Source: Ulota crispa (taxonomy: Eukaryota > Streptophyta > Bryopsida > Orthotrichales > Orthotrichaceae). Taken from it: a stretch of DNA of 64,000 nucleotides. Location: NCBI GenBank assembly GCA_963920765.1, contig OY987242.1, positions 23,088,002 to 23,152,001 of the forward strand. Reading direction: 5' to 3'. Of this stretch, positions 10,859 to 22,804 are shown piece after piece. Numbering within the stretch: position 1 is the stretch's first letter; the number at the start of each line of letters is the position of its first letter. The position numbers were made by a program, and so were the translations under genes. The notes below the pieces were generated by a model, which did not search any database, was not told the origin of the DNA, and worked only from the letters and a program-made list of their open reading frames with translations.

Positions 10859-11427
10859 ATATTGAACCTTTTTTCTTGGCTCTACATTCATGGGAGGAGG
10901 CTTTGCATCGTGCGGAGCTATCTTAAAGAAGTTTGTGTAATCACTTTATACAAAACCTCTAAAAGTCAAACCTATTACCACGTTGTTACATGTCAAACTT
11001 TTTCACCTTGTATGCTCCCATTTAGCAACTACATACAAATGTTTTTCTTACTTTGCTTTATTAAAAAGAAGCAATCAACTGCTTTTTGAAAGTCACAAAA
11101 GTTTTACATTTTTTTTTGTTATAATCTGAAATTATCATGAATTCTCAACTTAAAAGTGAAAAGAATGTCATATCATACACATAATGTACCAATTTTTTTG
11201 CTAATATTGGAAGAGAAAAGTGTTTTAAACGACTGCTTCACAATACTACAAATATTCTAACAACTATACAATGTTGTTGAGGACATTTGTAGTCATTTAG
11301 GACCAATTGTTTGTTGCACATTTGTTTGAACTTATAAGTTCATTGTAGATTAAAATTATAATATAAACCAACATGTTGTAAATCACATTCTTGTAAAATT
11401 TCATAGTTAGAAATATTGAAGATTGTG
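10859..11427. other. No recognised feature
   Basis: AT-rich. A 75-codon ORF near 10862 has no recognisable domain and low-complexity composition. Confidence 0.35.
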
Positions 11428-11686
11428 CACTGCAAGAAAAATGGCCATTTTTTATTAAGAATTTTGACTGCAAAAAAGACTAACACAACTAAGACTAATT
11501 GACTAGTCAATATGACCACATGTAGTCATTGAAAAAAAAATAGTCATGCATAATTTAATTTACAACTACAAGTAGTCATAAATAAAACCACTCGACTGAT
11601 ACTAGACTAGTCAAAAAGTCTTATAGTCATTGTATTGTATTGGTAGTCAAAATCCTTAATAAAAAATAGCCCTTTTTCTTGTAATG
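11428..11686. mobile_element. CACTA-type MITE, 259 bp, target duplication GTG
   Basis: It begins CACTGCAAGAAAAATGGC and ends GCCCTTTTTCTTGTAATG. The inverted ends run about 42 bp, and the 3-bp repeat GTG flanks it (11425-11427, 11687-11689). The interior has many copies of AGTCAT or ATGACT in both orientations, the subterminal repeat pattern typical of CACTA/En-Spm elements. Confidence 0.8.
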
Positions 11687-12079
11687 GTGGTTGTAGACAC
11701 AAACTTCAACGGGCAAAATAACATGAAATTTTGAGAATTCCCAAATATTCAAACTGGAGTTGAAACTAAATTTCATGAAATTTATTTTGTTGACTAGTCT
11801 CAAATTCAGATTTTTATTTTTATTATGGTTTAAATTCAAATCACAAGCCCTTAGCTACAAAGTTGCAAAAATACACAAGAAAGGTAATTTCTAGTGATCC
11901 ATTTTTACAAACTTTATTGCTTAAAAGAAATCTCCATGAAGCAATTTTCAATACCATTCAAGCATTTGCACTCAAGCAAATCCCAAAGCAAGGATTGGAT
12001 GAAAACCATTGCAATATCATGAGTGAACACTGTTCAGAAATCATCCAAACGTCACATAGTGGTGCTACCAAGAGGTTAA

Positions 12080-12936
12080 CCCCTAAAGGACTTGATCCAT
12101 TTTGAAATGGTCAAACTTCATGTCTAAGCTCAATTTTGTCTTTTAAAGTGTGTTCAAACAACAATTTTATATTTTTATTGCTTGAAATTATGAATGATAT
12201 ATCTTTGCAAGAAATTTCAATTTATTTCATCAAATTTTTTAATTGTTATCATGTTTTTTTCAAAATATGAACATAAATAAGTTAAAATAGCAAAATCAAA
12301 ACAAAATTACTTGAATTTTTTTCAAGAGGTACAAGCAGCATTAGAGACCGGTGTAAAAAAGTTTTAGTAGGTTATTTTATTTTTTACGCCCAAAACAACC
12401 ACAACAAAGCATTTAAAGTCAAATTTGACTATCTAACCAAGTTTATCCTTATATTTCACTAATTTATAAAATTTTGGTATTTTTTGCTAGAAGACACATT
12501 CACTTTCTATTTGTGTTAAATTTTTTGATAAATTTGATGGAAAACTTGAATTATTGAGATTTTTTAAAGAAAAATGTGGAAATAAAATAATATCAATTAG
12601 AATATATATTTAAAAAATATATAATATCTACCATAAATGAATGGTAGAATGAGAAACGTAGTTTTGTAGTTTGAATTTGAAATGCATTTAAAGAGTAGAA
12701 AATATGAATGAAAAACACACCATGTTATGTTGTTTGGATTCTAACACTTGGAGCTTTCAATGAAAATAACTCTTTCAATTTTTGACATTTTTCAAAAGAA
12801 TTAGATGGAATAGAAATAAAACTTGTCAAGCTTCATTTTATTAGTTTGAGCCACATGCCAAAAATTGATATTTTGAAAGTTACAATCAAGGTTGATCAAG
12901 GCGCATCCAAAAAGTGAATGAGCACACCTTTAAGGG
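12080..12936. mobile_element. TTAA-flanked element, unique subfamily
   Basis: TTAA (12076-12079) CCCCTAAAGGACTTGATC ... ACACCTTTAAGGG TTAA (12937-12940). The interior is AT-rich and I cannot align it well with the other copies. Its right TTAA also serves as the left TTAA of the next short element. Confidence 0.75.
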
Positions 12937-12940
12937 TTAA

Positions 12941-13109
12941 CCCACTAACGTCTAGTTGACCATTTCTTGGTGGATTTTGACTCTTTTCAGTTTGTAGAGA
13001 GCATGTTAAGGAATTTGATGACATGGCAAAGGAGATAGGTTTGGGGAATTGGAAAGTGAAGAGTTTAGGACAATAATTAGGCCAATTTGAGGTGGCATGT
13101 GGCTAGCGG
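12941..13109. mobile_element. Short TTAA-type element abutting the previous one
   Basis: It starts TTAA-CCCACTAACGTCTAG and ends with GGCTAGCGGGTTG, an imperfect inverse. It belongs with the short class at 15447, 53110 and 61236, whose ends contain CG and CTAG. The right TTAA is decayed. Confidence 0.5.
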
Positions 13110-13338
13110 GTTGAAAAAACTAAAAGAGTACCTGTTGAAAATACATTAATAAATGGAAATAGATGGTCATAATAACTAAAGAGTGAGTATAATTCATGAT
13201 GCATAACACTAAACCTTGCAAGATACGTCCATCTGTACAATCAGATCCATGATAGACATTTACATTTAATAGTTTAAAGATTTGCCCCAAATGGCCATAC
13301 AAAGGATTGCCCACCCTAGAATTGACCACAAATGTTAA

Positions 13339-14335
13339 CCCCTAAATGCCCAAGGCACCAGATTCTAGTGTCCAAAAAATTTCAGGAAACTTTGAAACCC
13401 TATTGAAGTTACAGATTTTATTGTTTTGAGGGTTTTTTTTTTTTGGAAAAGTTGCACGTTGAATTAGCTTCACTATTCAAATTCAACTTACTCCATATCT
13501 TATTCCATTTGTTTTTGGTGGAAGGTTAACTACAAGCATACATTTTTTGTCATGAATAGTGTTGTGAATAGTGTCATGAATAGTGTTGTGAATAGTGTCA
13601 TGAATAGTATTGTGAATAGTGTCATGAATAGTGTTGTGAACAGTGTCATGAATAGTGTTGTGAATAGTGTCACAAAGCCTATGAGAACTTGCCACATTGA
13701 AAAGATGGGCATCAAGTTGAGCAAAAGGTGAAGATTTCCTTTGGGCACTCCCTTGGGCAATAAGGGCCTTTTTACCAAAATTTTGACATCTAACAAAATC
13801 TAAACGTGCTTTTGGACTAATTTCACTTGGAATGTCTTTGTTGTGGAAATTAGAATCCTTTCACCATTGAATTTTCTTTCATTCATAATGATTTTTGGTC
13901 AATAATTGAAGTTGAAAATTTCTTTGTAATAGACGGTTGCGTTTTGACAATTGCATTGCAGGCTCATTTGTGAAATTGTGGTTGTGGATTTGGAAGAGGG
14001 GCCATTGGTTTTGAAATAACAACAATAAAGACTAAAGCATCCTCAGTGGTTGTCTTCCAATTTTGTATCCAAAAGTTGCCAATTTGCATTAGAAGTTTTG
14101 GGTAGCTAAAAAAAAAGCAAAAGATTCCATACTCATCATCATTCAATCACAAACATCTTAAAATTCCCGCGGCCATTTTGGATTATTTTTGGATAGTGTC
14201 ATCTAGAAACCTTGAAGTTCAAAATTCAATAGTTACAATTTTGATTTGACGTTCAATAATGATCTTACAAAGACAATTCAAAAACTTCAAAACTACCTTC
14301 CAAAAACAAGAAAAACATCCTTGGGCATTTAGGGG
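13339..14335. mobile_element. TTAA-flanked element, 997 bp, with an internal minisatellite
   Basis: TTAA (13335-13338) CCCCTAAATGCCCAAGG ... CCTTGGGCATTTAGGGG TTAA (14336-14339). The inverted ends match perfectly over 17 bp. It contains the 12-bp repeat array at 13551-13672. ORFs inside are short or repeat-made. Confidence 0.85.
13551..13672. repeat. 12-bp minisatellite, ten units (24-bp dimers)
   Basis: Units alternate between ATGAATAGTGTT and GTGAATAGTGTC, ten in all with two or three base changes. On the minus strand it makes the repetitive peptide HNTIHDTIHNTIHD, which I do not regard as a protein. It lies inside a TTAA-flanked element. Confidence 0.85.
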
Positions 14336-14618
14336 TTAATGGGTTAAATAGAAAGTCTTTCAAGCAAAAAATAATAATGTTGAAGCCACAATGCTAAAAG
14401 GACAAGGACGTAGATTCTCATAAGGTGGCTACTTGTTAGTCATTGGAGTGACGTGCATCTCAAAATGCATGCAAGTAAGGGAAAAAAAATAGATAGAATC
14501 ATCCATGTGTACACTCTCATTCATAAGTTCAACTAATATTCAACTTTCATCCAAATTTTGACGCACTTGATGGTCCCATGAGAGGAGTAAGGTACGTAGC
14601 CAATGTCAAAATGAAGTA

Positions 14619-14862
14619 AGATAGGAGGCTCTAATTACGTTTAGGTTCTAATTGTGCTTATGTTCTAATTACATTCACTATCTAGGAATGAGTGGCATGT
14701 TCTTTCAAATATATATTGATATTATTAATGAGGTAGATAGATTTTGCAAGTTAACCTAATTTGTTAAGCCTACCTAACTCATCTATGACAATAATAGATA
14801 TTTGAAAGAACATGTCACTAGTTCCTAGTTAGAGCTTAAATGCAATTAGAGCCTCCTATCTT
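14619..14862. mobile_element. MITE, TA-flanked, 244 bp
   Basis: Ends AGATAGGAGGCTCTAATT and AATTAGAGCCTCCTATCT are perfect inverses over 18 bp, flanked by TA. A second inverted block (CATGTTCTTTCAAATAT) lies further in. A half copy remains at about 20475-20555. TA flanks suggest Tc1/mariner-type insertion. Confidence 0.7.
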
Positions 14863-15244
14863 AGAATATCTCAAAACTTATGGGAAGAATAGCTTTCCTG
14901 CTCTGCTCTACCCTACATGGGTCTAATCCTTGGCCTACATGGGTCTGCTTCTTGGATGACAACTCCTGGTTCAAGGCAGTGTTCACACACGCGGCTAAAT
15001 TTAGCAAAATGCTAATAAGGTCTTTTTATGCCTCCGTAAGGTGTGAACATCACAATATTAAGTTAAAAGTTTAGAAAATTTAGCAGAACCTTTAGCCATT
15101 TGAGCTAATTATCGAAATCGTGTTTGGAGTCACTGTTTCATGGGAAGAAGCTACAGGGTATTTTGTTGCGTTTTCTTTGAGGAGGGGAAAATGGATATAA
15201 TTTTCCCTGTGTGCATGTTCACCCATCAAACAATCACTACTAAG

Positions 15245-15721
15245 AACACCATATTAGTTAAATTGGAAAAAAAGTACATTTTGGGACTTCTGAAGGTTTT
15301 AGGTGATCACCTAAAATCAAGTTTGCATGTTTTTTTGGTACATGTGCCCTCACCTAAGAGGAGGAATTTGTGAGGGAAAAAGTCTTAGTGGCTCAAACTA
15401 AATCTGATACCTTCAAATTTAGTTTAAGGTAACTTTTTGGGTTTAACCCTTAACAGACTAAGCATGTTGTTGCGACCAGTACAATACGGGGTATTTTTCT
15501 TGTATTTGGAATGGATCCACACCTCTACTACATTTGAGACCAACAAAGAAGTTGGAGAATAGATCAAAAGCGGTTCTAGTGAACTACTTGAGATCCCAAA
15601 TTAAAACTTCTTACTAGTAGCAAATACCAATTATACGGCAGTGTATATATTATGCCCTATGGTCCTTTAAAGGTTAACAAAATGGTACCTCCGTTTTTCC
15701 TAATTTAACAAATATGGTGTT
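15245..15721. mobile_element. AACACCATATT-family element, target duplication TAAG, split by a TTAA element
   Basis: It begins AACACCATATTAGTTAAA and ends TTTAACAAATATGGTGTT. The 4-bp repeat TAAG flanks it at 15241-15244 and 15722-15725. The interior matches 41692-41968 (block GAGGAGGAATTTG, then AAATTTAG). The short TTAA element at 15447-15673 is inserted in it. Confidence 0.75.
15447..15673. mobile_element. Short TTAA-flanked element, 227 bp
   Basis: TTAA (15443-15446) CCCTTAACAGACTAAGC ... GGTCCTTTAAAGG TTAA (15674-15677). It lies within the AACACCATATT element, so it inserted later. It resembles the element at 53110 in length and in ends but not in interior. Confidence 0.65.
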
Positions 15722-16117
15722 TAAGGTGAGGGCACCCATAAGCGTCAATCTAAGAGTTTTTGGGTAGGAAAATCAATTGATGAACTTTGAAAATATTATT
15801 GTCGATTTAGGAAGAGGAAACCAACAATATTTGCATTAATATCAAAGTTCCAATTGCAAGCATTTGTTGGCAAAGATTTTTCAAAGTCCAAAATCAATAG
15901 AATTGTAGAGCCGTGTGTAAGAAATGCTAAAAACAATGGTTATTGGTTCTTAAATAGTGAGATGAGACACTCAAAATGATCATGTTCGTCACCCAAAATC
16001 ACCACTTTGTTACCCATAACCATCACTCTGTAACCCACAACCATTTGTTTTTTCATTTATTAGTCCCTGCCACAGTCAGTGACGCCCATGGGAACAGGAC
16101 GCTTATGGGTGCTGCTA
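15722..16117. mobile_element. MITE of the AAGGTAGG family (copy 2)
   Basis: Left AAGGTGAGGGCACCCATAAG and right CTTATGGGTGCTGCTACCTT. Interior includes 'atgagacactcaaaatg' and three 'accatcactttgt'-like units shared with 2061-2467 and 30253-30648. It directly follows the previous element, sharing TAAG. Confidence 0.7.
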
Positions 16118-17033
16118 CCTTAATGCTCATCCACATATTGGCAAACCTGAGGTTTTTTCGAGAGGATTTGGCACATTCACTCATCTTTTCACCCTACTTT
16201 TTTTTAGCTTGTGTTAAGGAGGACAAATTCAAAAATTAGGGAAGATTCACATGAAATTTTGACAAAAAAAAAACATCACTTAGAAGATGCGTTTTAGTTC
16301 TTTCTTTGAGCTTGTTTCCATGAATTATGGACGACCCATAGTGTGTTTCACGTCCCAACCTTCCAAGTGGCAATTCAACTAGCTTTGTTGTGTTATTAGT
16401 GGGCAACAAAGAAATGTTAAAAATATTTGCATAATACACAAGAATTACTTATTGCAAATTTCCGTTGTGCATTTGGACTTTTTCTTGTGGTAGATTTGAT
16501 TTTTTAGAGCAAAATTTGATTTTCTTGATTCGCAAATTTTTAAATGGATTTACGATTTAGGCATTCCTAAATCAACTAAGATTTGGAACTTGGGATAATA
16601 TGACGCTATAACTTTTGGTTTTCTATCTTTTCACTAATGATCATTTGTATGTTTACTGAAGTCTAAAACTTAGCATGAACTGCCCTTTAACTCCTAAGTG
16701 TCTTGGAGATATGATAAATGAATGGCCGAATCATCTCAAATGAGTGACATTCTATTTCTTTCCAATTTTGAGATAACCAATACAATGACTAATGTGTTTA
16801 TTTGAAATTGTTTGTTATTTATATAGTAGCTATTGAATCATTTAAGAGTTAAAAATACCATATTTTAATCTAACATGGCTTGTTTGCACTTTGTGTTGTC
16901 ACTCTTAATATTAAATGATTCTCACCCACCCTTTCCTTGCTTCTTCCTCTCCCTCCATCCTCTTGAATAAAAATAAAAAAACTTAAAGCTTGACACCCAA
17001 TGCTTTATAATAGAGAAATTTATATTTCTTAAG
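16118..17033. other. Spacer with a one-ended TTAA-type terminus
   Basis: TTAA-CTCCTAAGTGTCTTGG at 16687 looks like a single element end with no partner. At 16980-17033 a block ending 'cccaatgctttataat' recurs at about 21055. Otherwise nothing is recognised. Confidence 0.4.
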
Positions 17034-17037
17034 TTAA

Positions 17038-17933
17038 CCCCTAAAGCCCCAAAGTCCCCTTGGGGGATTTTTGGAATTTTGGGTAGGCTCAATTTTTTAC
17101 ATGATTTTTCGAAACTTTTTATGAGTATGTGGGAATGTATAAGGTTTGTGGGATGCAAAAAATCATGTGATTATGTCACACAGTTCACAAGTTATGAACT
17201 TCTTTTGGCTGAAAGCAACTTGAGGGGCAGTTTGGGCAAGGGAGAAAATATTGACTTTGAAGATGGGGGAGCAAGGAAGGGTTGCAACATGTTGCTCTAG
17301 TGGTCTCCGTTATTCCCCTTTCATTTCCAATTAGGAGGTCAGATTGGGCTTTAAGAGCTTCTAAATTTTGGAGTTTTTGAGGGTTTTAACTATTTTCTTT
17401 TTTGGCATTTGAAGTACATATTCATCTTCAAACACACCTTTTGGATTTCCCATATCTAAAAACATGTGGTGAGAAACTCCACTCAAAAATATCTTAGTGT
17501 ATTTGCAAAACTTGTCATATAGTGGCATTGCAATATTTTTTAGGATGTGTTCCGTGTTTTTGATTACCTTGAAAATTGGTGTACAAAGGTCTAACTTGAT
17601 TACCTATAAGACAAAATTACAACTTCAAGGTTTGTAATGCAAAAAAAATCAGCAATTGTCAGTTAAAGCCATCTGAAATTTTTGGGCATAATGGAAAAAA
17701 AAAAAAAAAAAAAAAACTTTTCCCTGCACATGCTCATAACTTTCAATCTGTATGGTCAAATATCATGAAACTTTTACCGCTTCTTCTTTTACAAGTTAAT
17801 TACAAGATCCTATGGTTAAATTTTCAATAAATTTTTTTTTTTTAAATTTTTGGTGAACACAGCAATAGGGGCAGTTTTGAGTGGTTTTTGGCAGAAAATG
17901 GCCTTCAGTTGGTAGTTTAGGGGTTAATAAAAT
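17038..17933. mobile_element. TTAA-flanked element, subfamily C (copy 1), 896 bp
   Basis: TTAA (17034-17037) CCCCTAAAGCCCCAAAGTCC ... TTGGTAGTTTAGGGG TTAA (17934-17937). It aligns from end to end in the same orientation with 60085-60971. It contains the subterminal motif AAGATCCTATGGTTAAATTT near the right end and a 21-base A-run. Confidence 0.85.
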
Positions 17934-17937
17934 AAAA

Positions 17938-18822
17938 TAAAATTCTCGTGACAGGCAGACACACTTGGTAGTACTTTGTAGTAGAGATAAACTAAAAAAA
18001 CGAACACACAAAACACATGCTTCTATGCAATGGATCCATGTTTGCCGTAATCCAAATATTGAAAATGAAATCAAAGGCATAGTTTGAGCATCAATGAAGT
18101 GTGTGGGTTCGTCTCATATTTCAACCTTTCAAAACATTTGTCAAAGGTAGTTGAAAGTCACATTATCTTTTCCTTGTGAGCTGCAAAATAATTCTTATGG
18201 TTTATACTCGAAAGAGCAAAAGAGATGATTATAAAATCAAAAAAATAGGTAGGCACAGTAGGTAAGTAGATGTGTATGAGAAGCAATGGACGGTTGCGGG
18301 GCAGGCCACGTCATGGTTGAAACGGTTAAGAAATAAGAGTTGATTAAGTTACACTCCCATCGACTCAATCCCCGGTGCTAGGTCAACCCCAAAGGCCACA
18401 AGGAGGGGGCCACATAATTTGAGCATCAACCCACGGTCCCACAATACCCAATTAGGATGATTGCAACTTACTATTTCAGACCACTACTACGTGGGAACGT
18501 TTTTCTAAAAAAATAAGGGGGGGGAGAGAATTCTAACATTGGAATGTTTTGGGGATGGGTTATCATGTTCCACATTATCAACAAGTATTGTTTGCCTTAC
18601 TTGGCTGGCGGAGTTCAAAGAAGTGATACTCAAGGTGGACTTGCGCAAACGAAAACAATTGTTAAAACTTCCATCTAAAGGTGGCGGCTTGACTATAACC
18701 CCCAGGTGGGTAGCGTGTAGACTTGGACCTTTTAATCACTCAACACCCAAGGGGCCCAAATCGGGCCCCTCTGAATTTTATTCGAAGATGCACAATCTTT
18801 CTACAATATTTTTTTTAGTGAT
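17938..18822. other. No recognised gene; slightly GC-richer patch at 18240-18540
   Basis: The patch holds CCACGTCATGG-like and GGGGGCC stretches and a 95-codon ORF (18539-18826) without recognisable domains. I cannot assign a function. Confidence 0.3.
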
Positions 18823-18837
18823 TTAAAAAAAAAAAAA

Positions 18838-19383
18838 AACCCTTATTGAAGTCTAGTTTCAGTATCATGAGTTTGATTTTGAAAATGAAATAAAGTGATT
18901 TGTCTATTCAAGATTTTGTGCAAGAGTGTCCATTGCAAATCTTCACTTTTTAGAGTTGAAGGCTTTTGGAAATGAGCCTCAAGTACATTAGAATTTGGAG
19001 AAAAAATCACATTAAAAATTCAATTTAAAAAATTGTAAAATAGATTTTGAGAAGTTATAAATTAATTGGGGTTATGCATGCTATACTTTACATACTCATA
19101 TTTTTTTGGTACCCTCAATTTTTAGGTTTGAGATGCAAAAAGAAGATTGAAAGGCTTCAAATCACTTTTGCAGTTTTAACACCTTCATGATCAAACATTA
19201 TAATCTTTCAATCCATAAATGATATTGTTGTGATTTCTTTTCCTATGTGATCTATAACATGTCTGCTTTGAATTTGTACGGTTGCGCTTCAAAGAAATTT
19301 GATAAGATTGATCAAAATGCCGGCAATTTGTTCACTTTCAAGCAAATTCTAAGCTACTCCAAACTACCATGGGCGGTGAGGGG
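18838..19383. mobile_element. TTAA-flanked element, subfamily D (copy 1), left end lost
   Basis: It matches the right two-thirds of 59326-59968 and, in reverse, 47296-48269 (block 'aaatgagcctcaa' and 'gtgtccattgc'). The right end GCGGTGAGGGG is followed by TTAA (19384-19387). The left part is replaced by a 15-base A-run. Confidence 0.65.
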
Positions 19384-19433
19384 TTAAGGCAAATTAAATT
19401 ATGACCCCCATGTTTGGAAAGAATAGTTGGTTA

Positions 19434-19898
19434 GAGCATCTTCATCCGTACAACATTGTGTTGGGGTCATTTTTGGATGAAAGAGAGCAATGGATGTTTG
19501 GACCTGCCAAAATATTCTCTTTTGCATTGCAAAATTTTCATTTTCTTAGATGAGCTCCACCTATACGTCATAACACTGTCTTTTGTGCACTTTTGGATGA
19601 AAAGGACAAAGAGGAAGTAGCTGATGCTTGGACTTGCCAAAATATTCTCTCCTTCACTACTAAATTTCCATTTTCACAATGCACGACAACTCCTCTAAAA
19701 ACGGTTTTTTTAAACCAATTAATAGGTTGAGTAAGCAATGATGAAGATTCTACCTACTTTTTCAAGCAAGGAGACTTGTTAGTAGTTGAGCACTATTTTG
19801 CCTAGTTGCACATGTGGGGAAAATTACAACTCAACATATGAAAGAGTATTCATAACATTTCCTTGGGATGAAAAACTACTAATGTGGTGGAGATGCTC
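19434..19898. mobile_element. Tourist/PIF-type MITE, target duplication TTA
   Basis: GAGCATCTTCATCC at the left and GGTGGAGATGCTC at the right, with TTA on both sides (19431-19433, 19899-19901). The interior has a duplicated segment, 'ttggacttgccaaaatattctc', present near 19500 and 19630. Same family as 24029-24340. Confidence 0.8.
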
Positions 19899-19901
19899 TT
19901 A

Positions 19902-21314
19902 GTATATACACATTACTTGGAAATGAGAAAAACACCAATTAAATTGTGAAATCATAGGAAAAGAAATTGGTCAAAACTTCCTAGAAAATTTAACTATAAT
20001 AGTAAAAACTGCTTATAGTATATATAGTAGTGAACATTTGGAACTAATTTGGAAACAAATGATTAAATACAAGAAATTATGGATGTTATTTGGCTAACAT
20101 TACTATGACCTACAAATGTTTTAGAGACAAGATCTTCATTTCTAGAGACAGGATCTTCATTTCTACAAGTTTTGTTTTTTTTCCATCATTACACTAGTAA
20201 TAAAAATGATGTTGGGGCACCCACTTTTGACATTGTATCTTGGTGCTCCAACATCATATGTCTACTAGTAGCTACATGAAATGATTCAAAACCTTGCTCA
20301 AGAATCACAAAGGATTCAATGATCAAATTAGTCACATAGTTGTAGAACAAACAAAAAGACCTTTCTAAGCATGTTTGGATGTACTTCATTTGTTTCATAC
20401 AACGCCCATTTGTAAGCATTTGAAAATATAAGTTGTCTACGTGTTGGATAGTGGCTCTCCCAAGAGTTAACATAATAAACCTAAGCCCACCTAACTCATC
20501 AATGACAGTAATAAATATTTGAGAAGAACATGTTAGCCATTCCTAGAAGTGCACCGTTTTAAAATCCACACCATTTTAGAACCCTCTGCCTTAAAACATA
20601 AAGAGAACTTTTGCACCATGTGTGGCTTTATTGCTGCATATTTTAAAAATGGATGGTGTGAAAGAGAATAAACGTGAAAACCAAGGTTCTTATATATGCT
20701 TAATAATCTAGCTTACGTACTTCAGTCAATAGTATCCATGCCTTGCAAGTGTATTATTTTGTTGTCATGAAAAAGCTTTAAAATGAGGCAGCAAATCCTA
20801 TATTGCTTTACAATTATGTCGTATATCACGCGTGCAATTAAAATATATTCATTGTGAATGCTATGAAACATACAAATATGCCTTGCCCATGCTTTGTATT
20901 GTGTCTTCTTTAATTTTTGATGATTTTTATTGTGATATTTGCCCTTCTTGTCTACATTTTTTTCAATTTCCGGTGACTTTTCACCATCCCTTTTTCCTAC
21001 CTTTTTCTCTTCCAGCCACTTTGAATTTTAAAATTTAAGTGGCAGGCACACGTACACCCAATGCTTTATAATATTGAACTTTAAACTTCTTGAGTTCATT
21101 GAGAATTTGGATATCGCATGACAGATGGACAACCCAAGCTTTATGATATAGATTGGTAATACTTCATAGGGCATTCTAATAGGGCATTCTGATAGGGCAT
21201 TCTGATAGGGCATTCTGATAGGAAGTGGTGGGAGGAAAAATAGTGGTAACTATGTCTAACATTTACAAATTCTGAATTAATCTCAAAATTTGTTAAGGTT
21301 ACGTTGAAATTGTA
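19902..21314. other. Spacer with small hairpins, no gene recognised
   Basis: Contents: a 22-bp tandem duplication near 20123-20165; an 80-bp hairpin at 20194-20271 (stem TGATGTTGGGGCACC with its complement); a half copy of the 14619 MITE at 20475-20555; and a 13-bp repeat (GGGCATTCTGATA) about four times at 21166-21222. Confidence 0.5.
21166..21222. repeat. 13-bp tandem repeat, about four units
   Basis: GGGCATTCTGATA repeats almost perfectly. The first unit has one changed base. Non-coding. Confidence 0.8.
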
Positions 21315-21318
21315 TTAA

Positions 21319-22262
21319 CCCTTAAAGGTCCAAGTGTCCATTCAACAACCACTTGAGAACTTGGGTAGGGTCATATGAGGTTAATTTTTATCAGATGTCC
21401 TCAAAATTGATAAACAAGGTGTAAATATGTATCCCCCAAGTGGAAACATAATTTTTTCCCCAATTAGATGCTCCATTCAAAAATTATGCTACCCAAAAGA
21501 ATATGGGCATCTCGGGCAGTTCGGGCATCTTTGGAGAATCTTATGCTAAAACTCTCATCAACTTTTGAAATTTAGCAAGTATATAATGAAAAAGACATGG
21601 TGTACAATTGTCAAAAAAATAAACAAATTGAGGTCTCACATCACATTCTAAAAGGAGTCAAACTTTGTTAACTATGTTTGGGCAATTTCACAAAAAAACG
21701 TTTTTCTCTAACTTCAAGGCCTATTATGTTTCAATCTATAAACCCAAAGCTCTTGATTTTTTTTTTCAAACATTCCAAATGTTTGTTTCTAAATTTACAC
21801 CATTCAAATTTCAAATAAAAGATGTCCTCAATGCACAAGAAATCATGAAAGAATGACTAATGTATTGCCAATTCACTTAACCTCCTTATACTCCAGGGCA
21901 GTTTAGAGTAAGCTAGATTCATAATTTGCTCCTGAAACTTTTCATGAGTGTACCTAACAAGATTTAGATATTAGTGGAAAAAAAACTTTAATGCTTGCCG
22001 ACCAAATTTTGACTCCAAAGAGGCTCAAACTCTCAAAGTCTGCTAAATTGTTTGGGCAGGGACAATTTTTTTATTTATATAAATGGCAAATGCTATGATC
22101 TTATGGGCTGAAATTTTTTGCACTCAATACTGAAACATTCCACTACAATTTTGTATGGTTGAGGTTTTGAAGATAGTTTTCAAATTAAAATTCACATCAA
22201 CATATTGAAAAAACACAAATTTTGGCCGTTTCTAGTGAAAACACCCTTTCGGCCTTCAGGGG
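21319..22262. mobile_element. TTAA-flanked element, subfamily B (copy 2), 944 bp
   Basis: TTAA (21315-21318) CCCTTAAAGGTCCAAGTG ... CGGCCTTCAGGGG TTAA (22263-22266). Same orientation as 25754-26700, inverse of 7198-8006. Shared blocks include TCTTATGCTAAAACTCT and the 'tcatgaaagaatgacta' region. Confidence 0.85.
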
Positions 22263-22266
22263 TTAA

Positions 22267-22804
22267 TTGCATAAAAATTAATACATGTGATTGATTACCC
22301 TCTAATGATAAATAGAAAGCATTCAAATAGTGCATAACTCAAATGATTATGTCCACGTTTATTAAAATGGCAAGTTTCTAATTGTGTAAGCTTGTGCCTT
22401 GTGGGCTTGTGCCGTTCAAGTTCACGTGGGCCGAGAATATATTGAAATTTAAAACTTATCGCTTCGAGATCAATATAGTTGGGGGTGGTGGAATGGTGGA
22501 TGAGCACATGGCTATTGAAACATGGATTTATTGAAACATGGATTTAGTGCCACCATGCTGGACCTGTTCCCCAAAATATAACTACTTGGAATATGAAGCC
22601 CATCACCAGGTTGATGAACCCACATGGAGGTTAACCCATTGGGCACAGTTGGCCCAGTCTTCCTAAACATGCCCAACTATGGAATCAGGTTGGGGGCTAA
22701 TATTGATAACTGTCCTGACAGCACGTTACAGGCTTATTGAAACGAGCCTTGTTCAGTGATCCCCAAATGTGGTTTTTCAAAACCAGATCAATTGGCTTAG
22801 AATA
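22267..22804. other. No recognised feature
   Basis: There is a 22-bp near-duplication 'atggatttattgaaac' near 22520. Nothing else is seen. Confidence 0.35.

Noticed and set aside
13551-13672. CRISPR-like array
   Set aside because: The repeats are contiguous 12-bp units without spacers, in plant nuclear DNA.
13483-13796. Two minus-strand ORFs with HNTIHDTIHNT or TLFMTLFTT repeats
   Set aside because: Both are frames of the 12-bp minisatellite.
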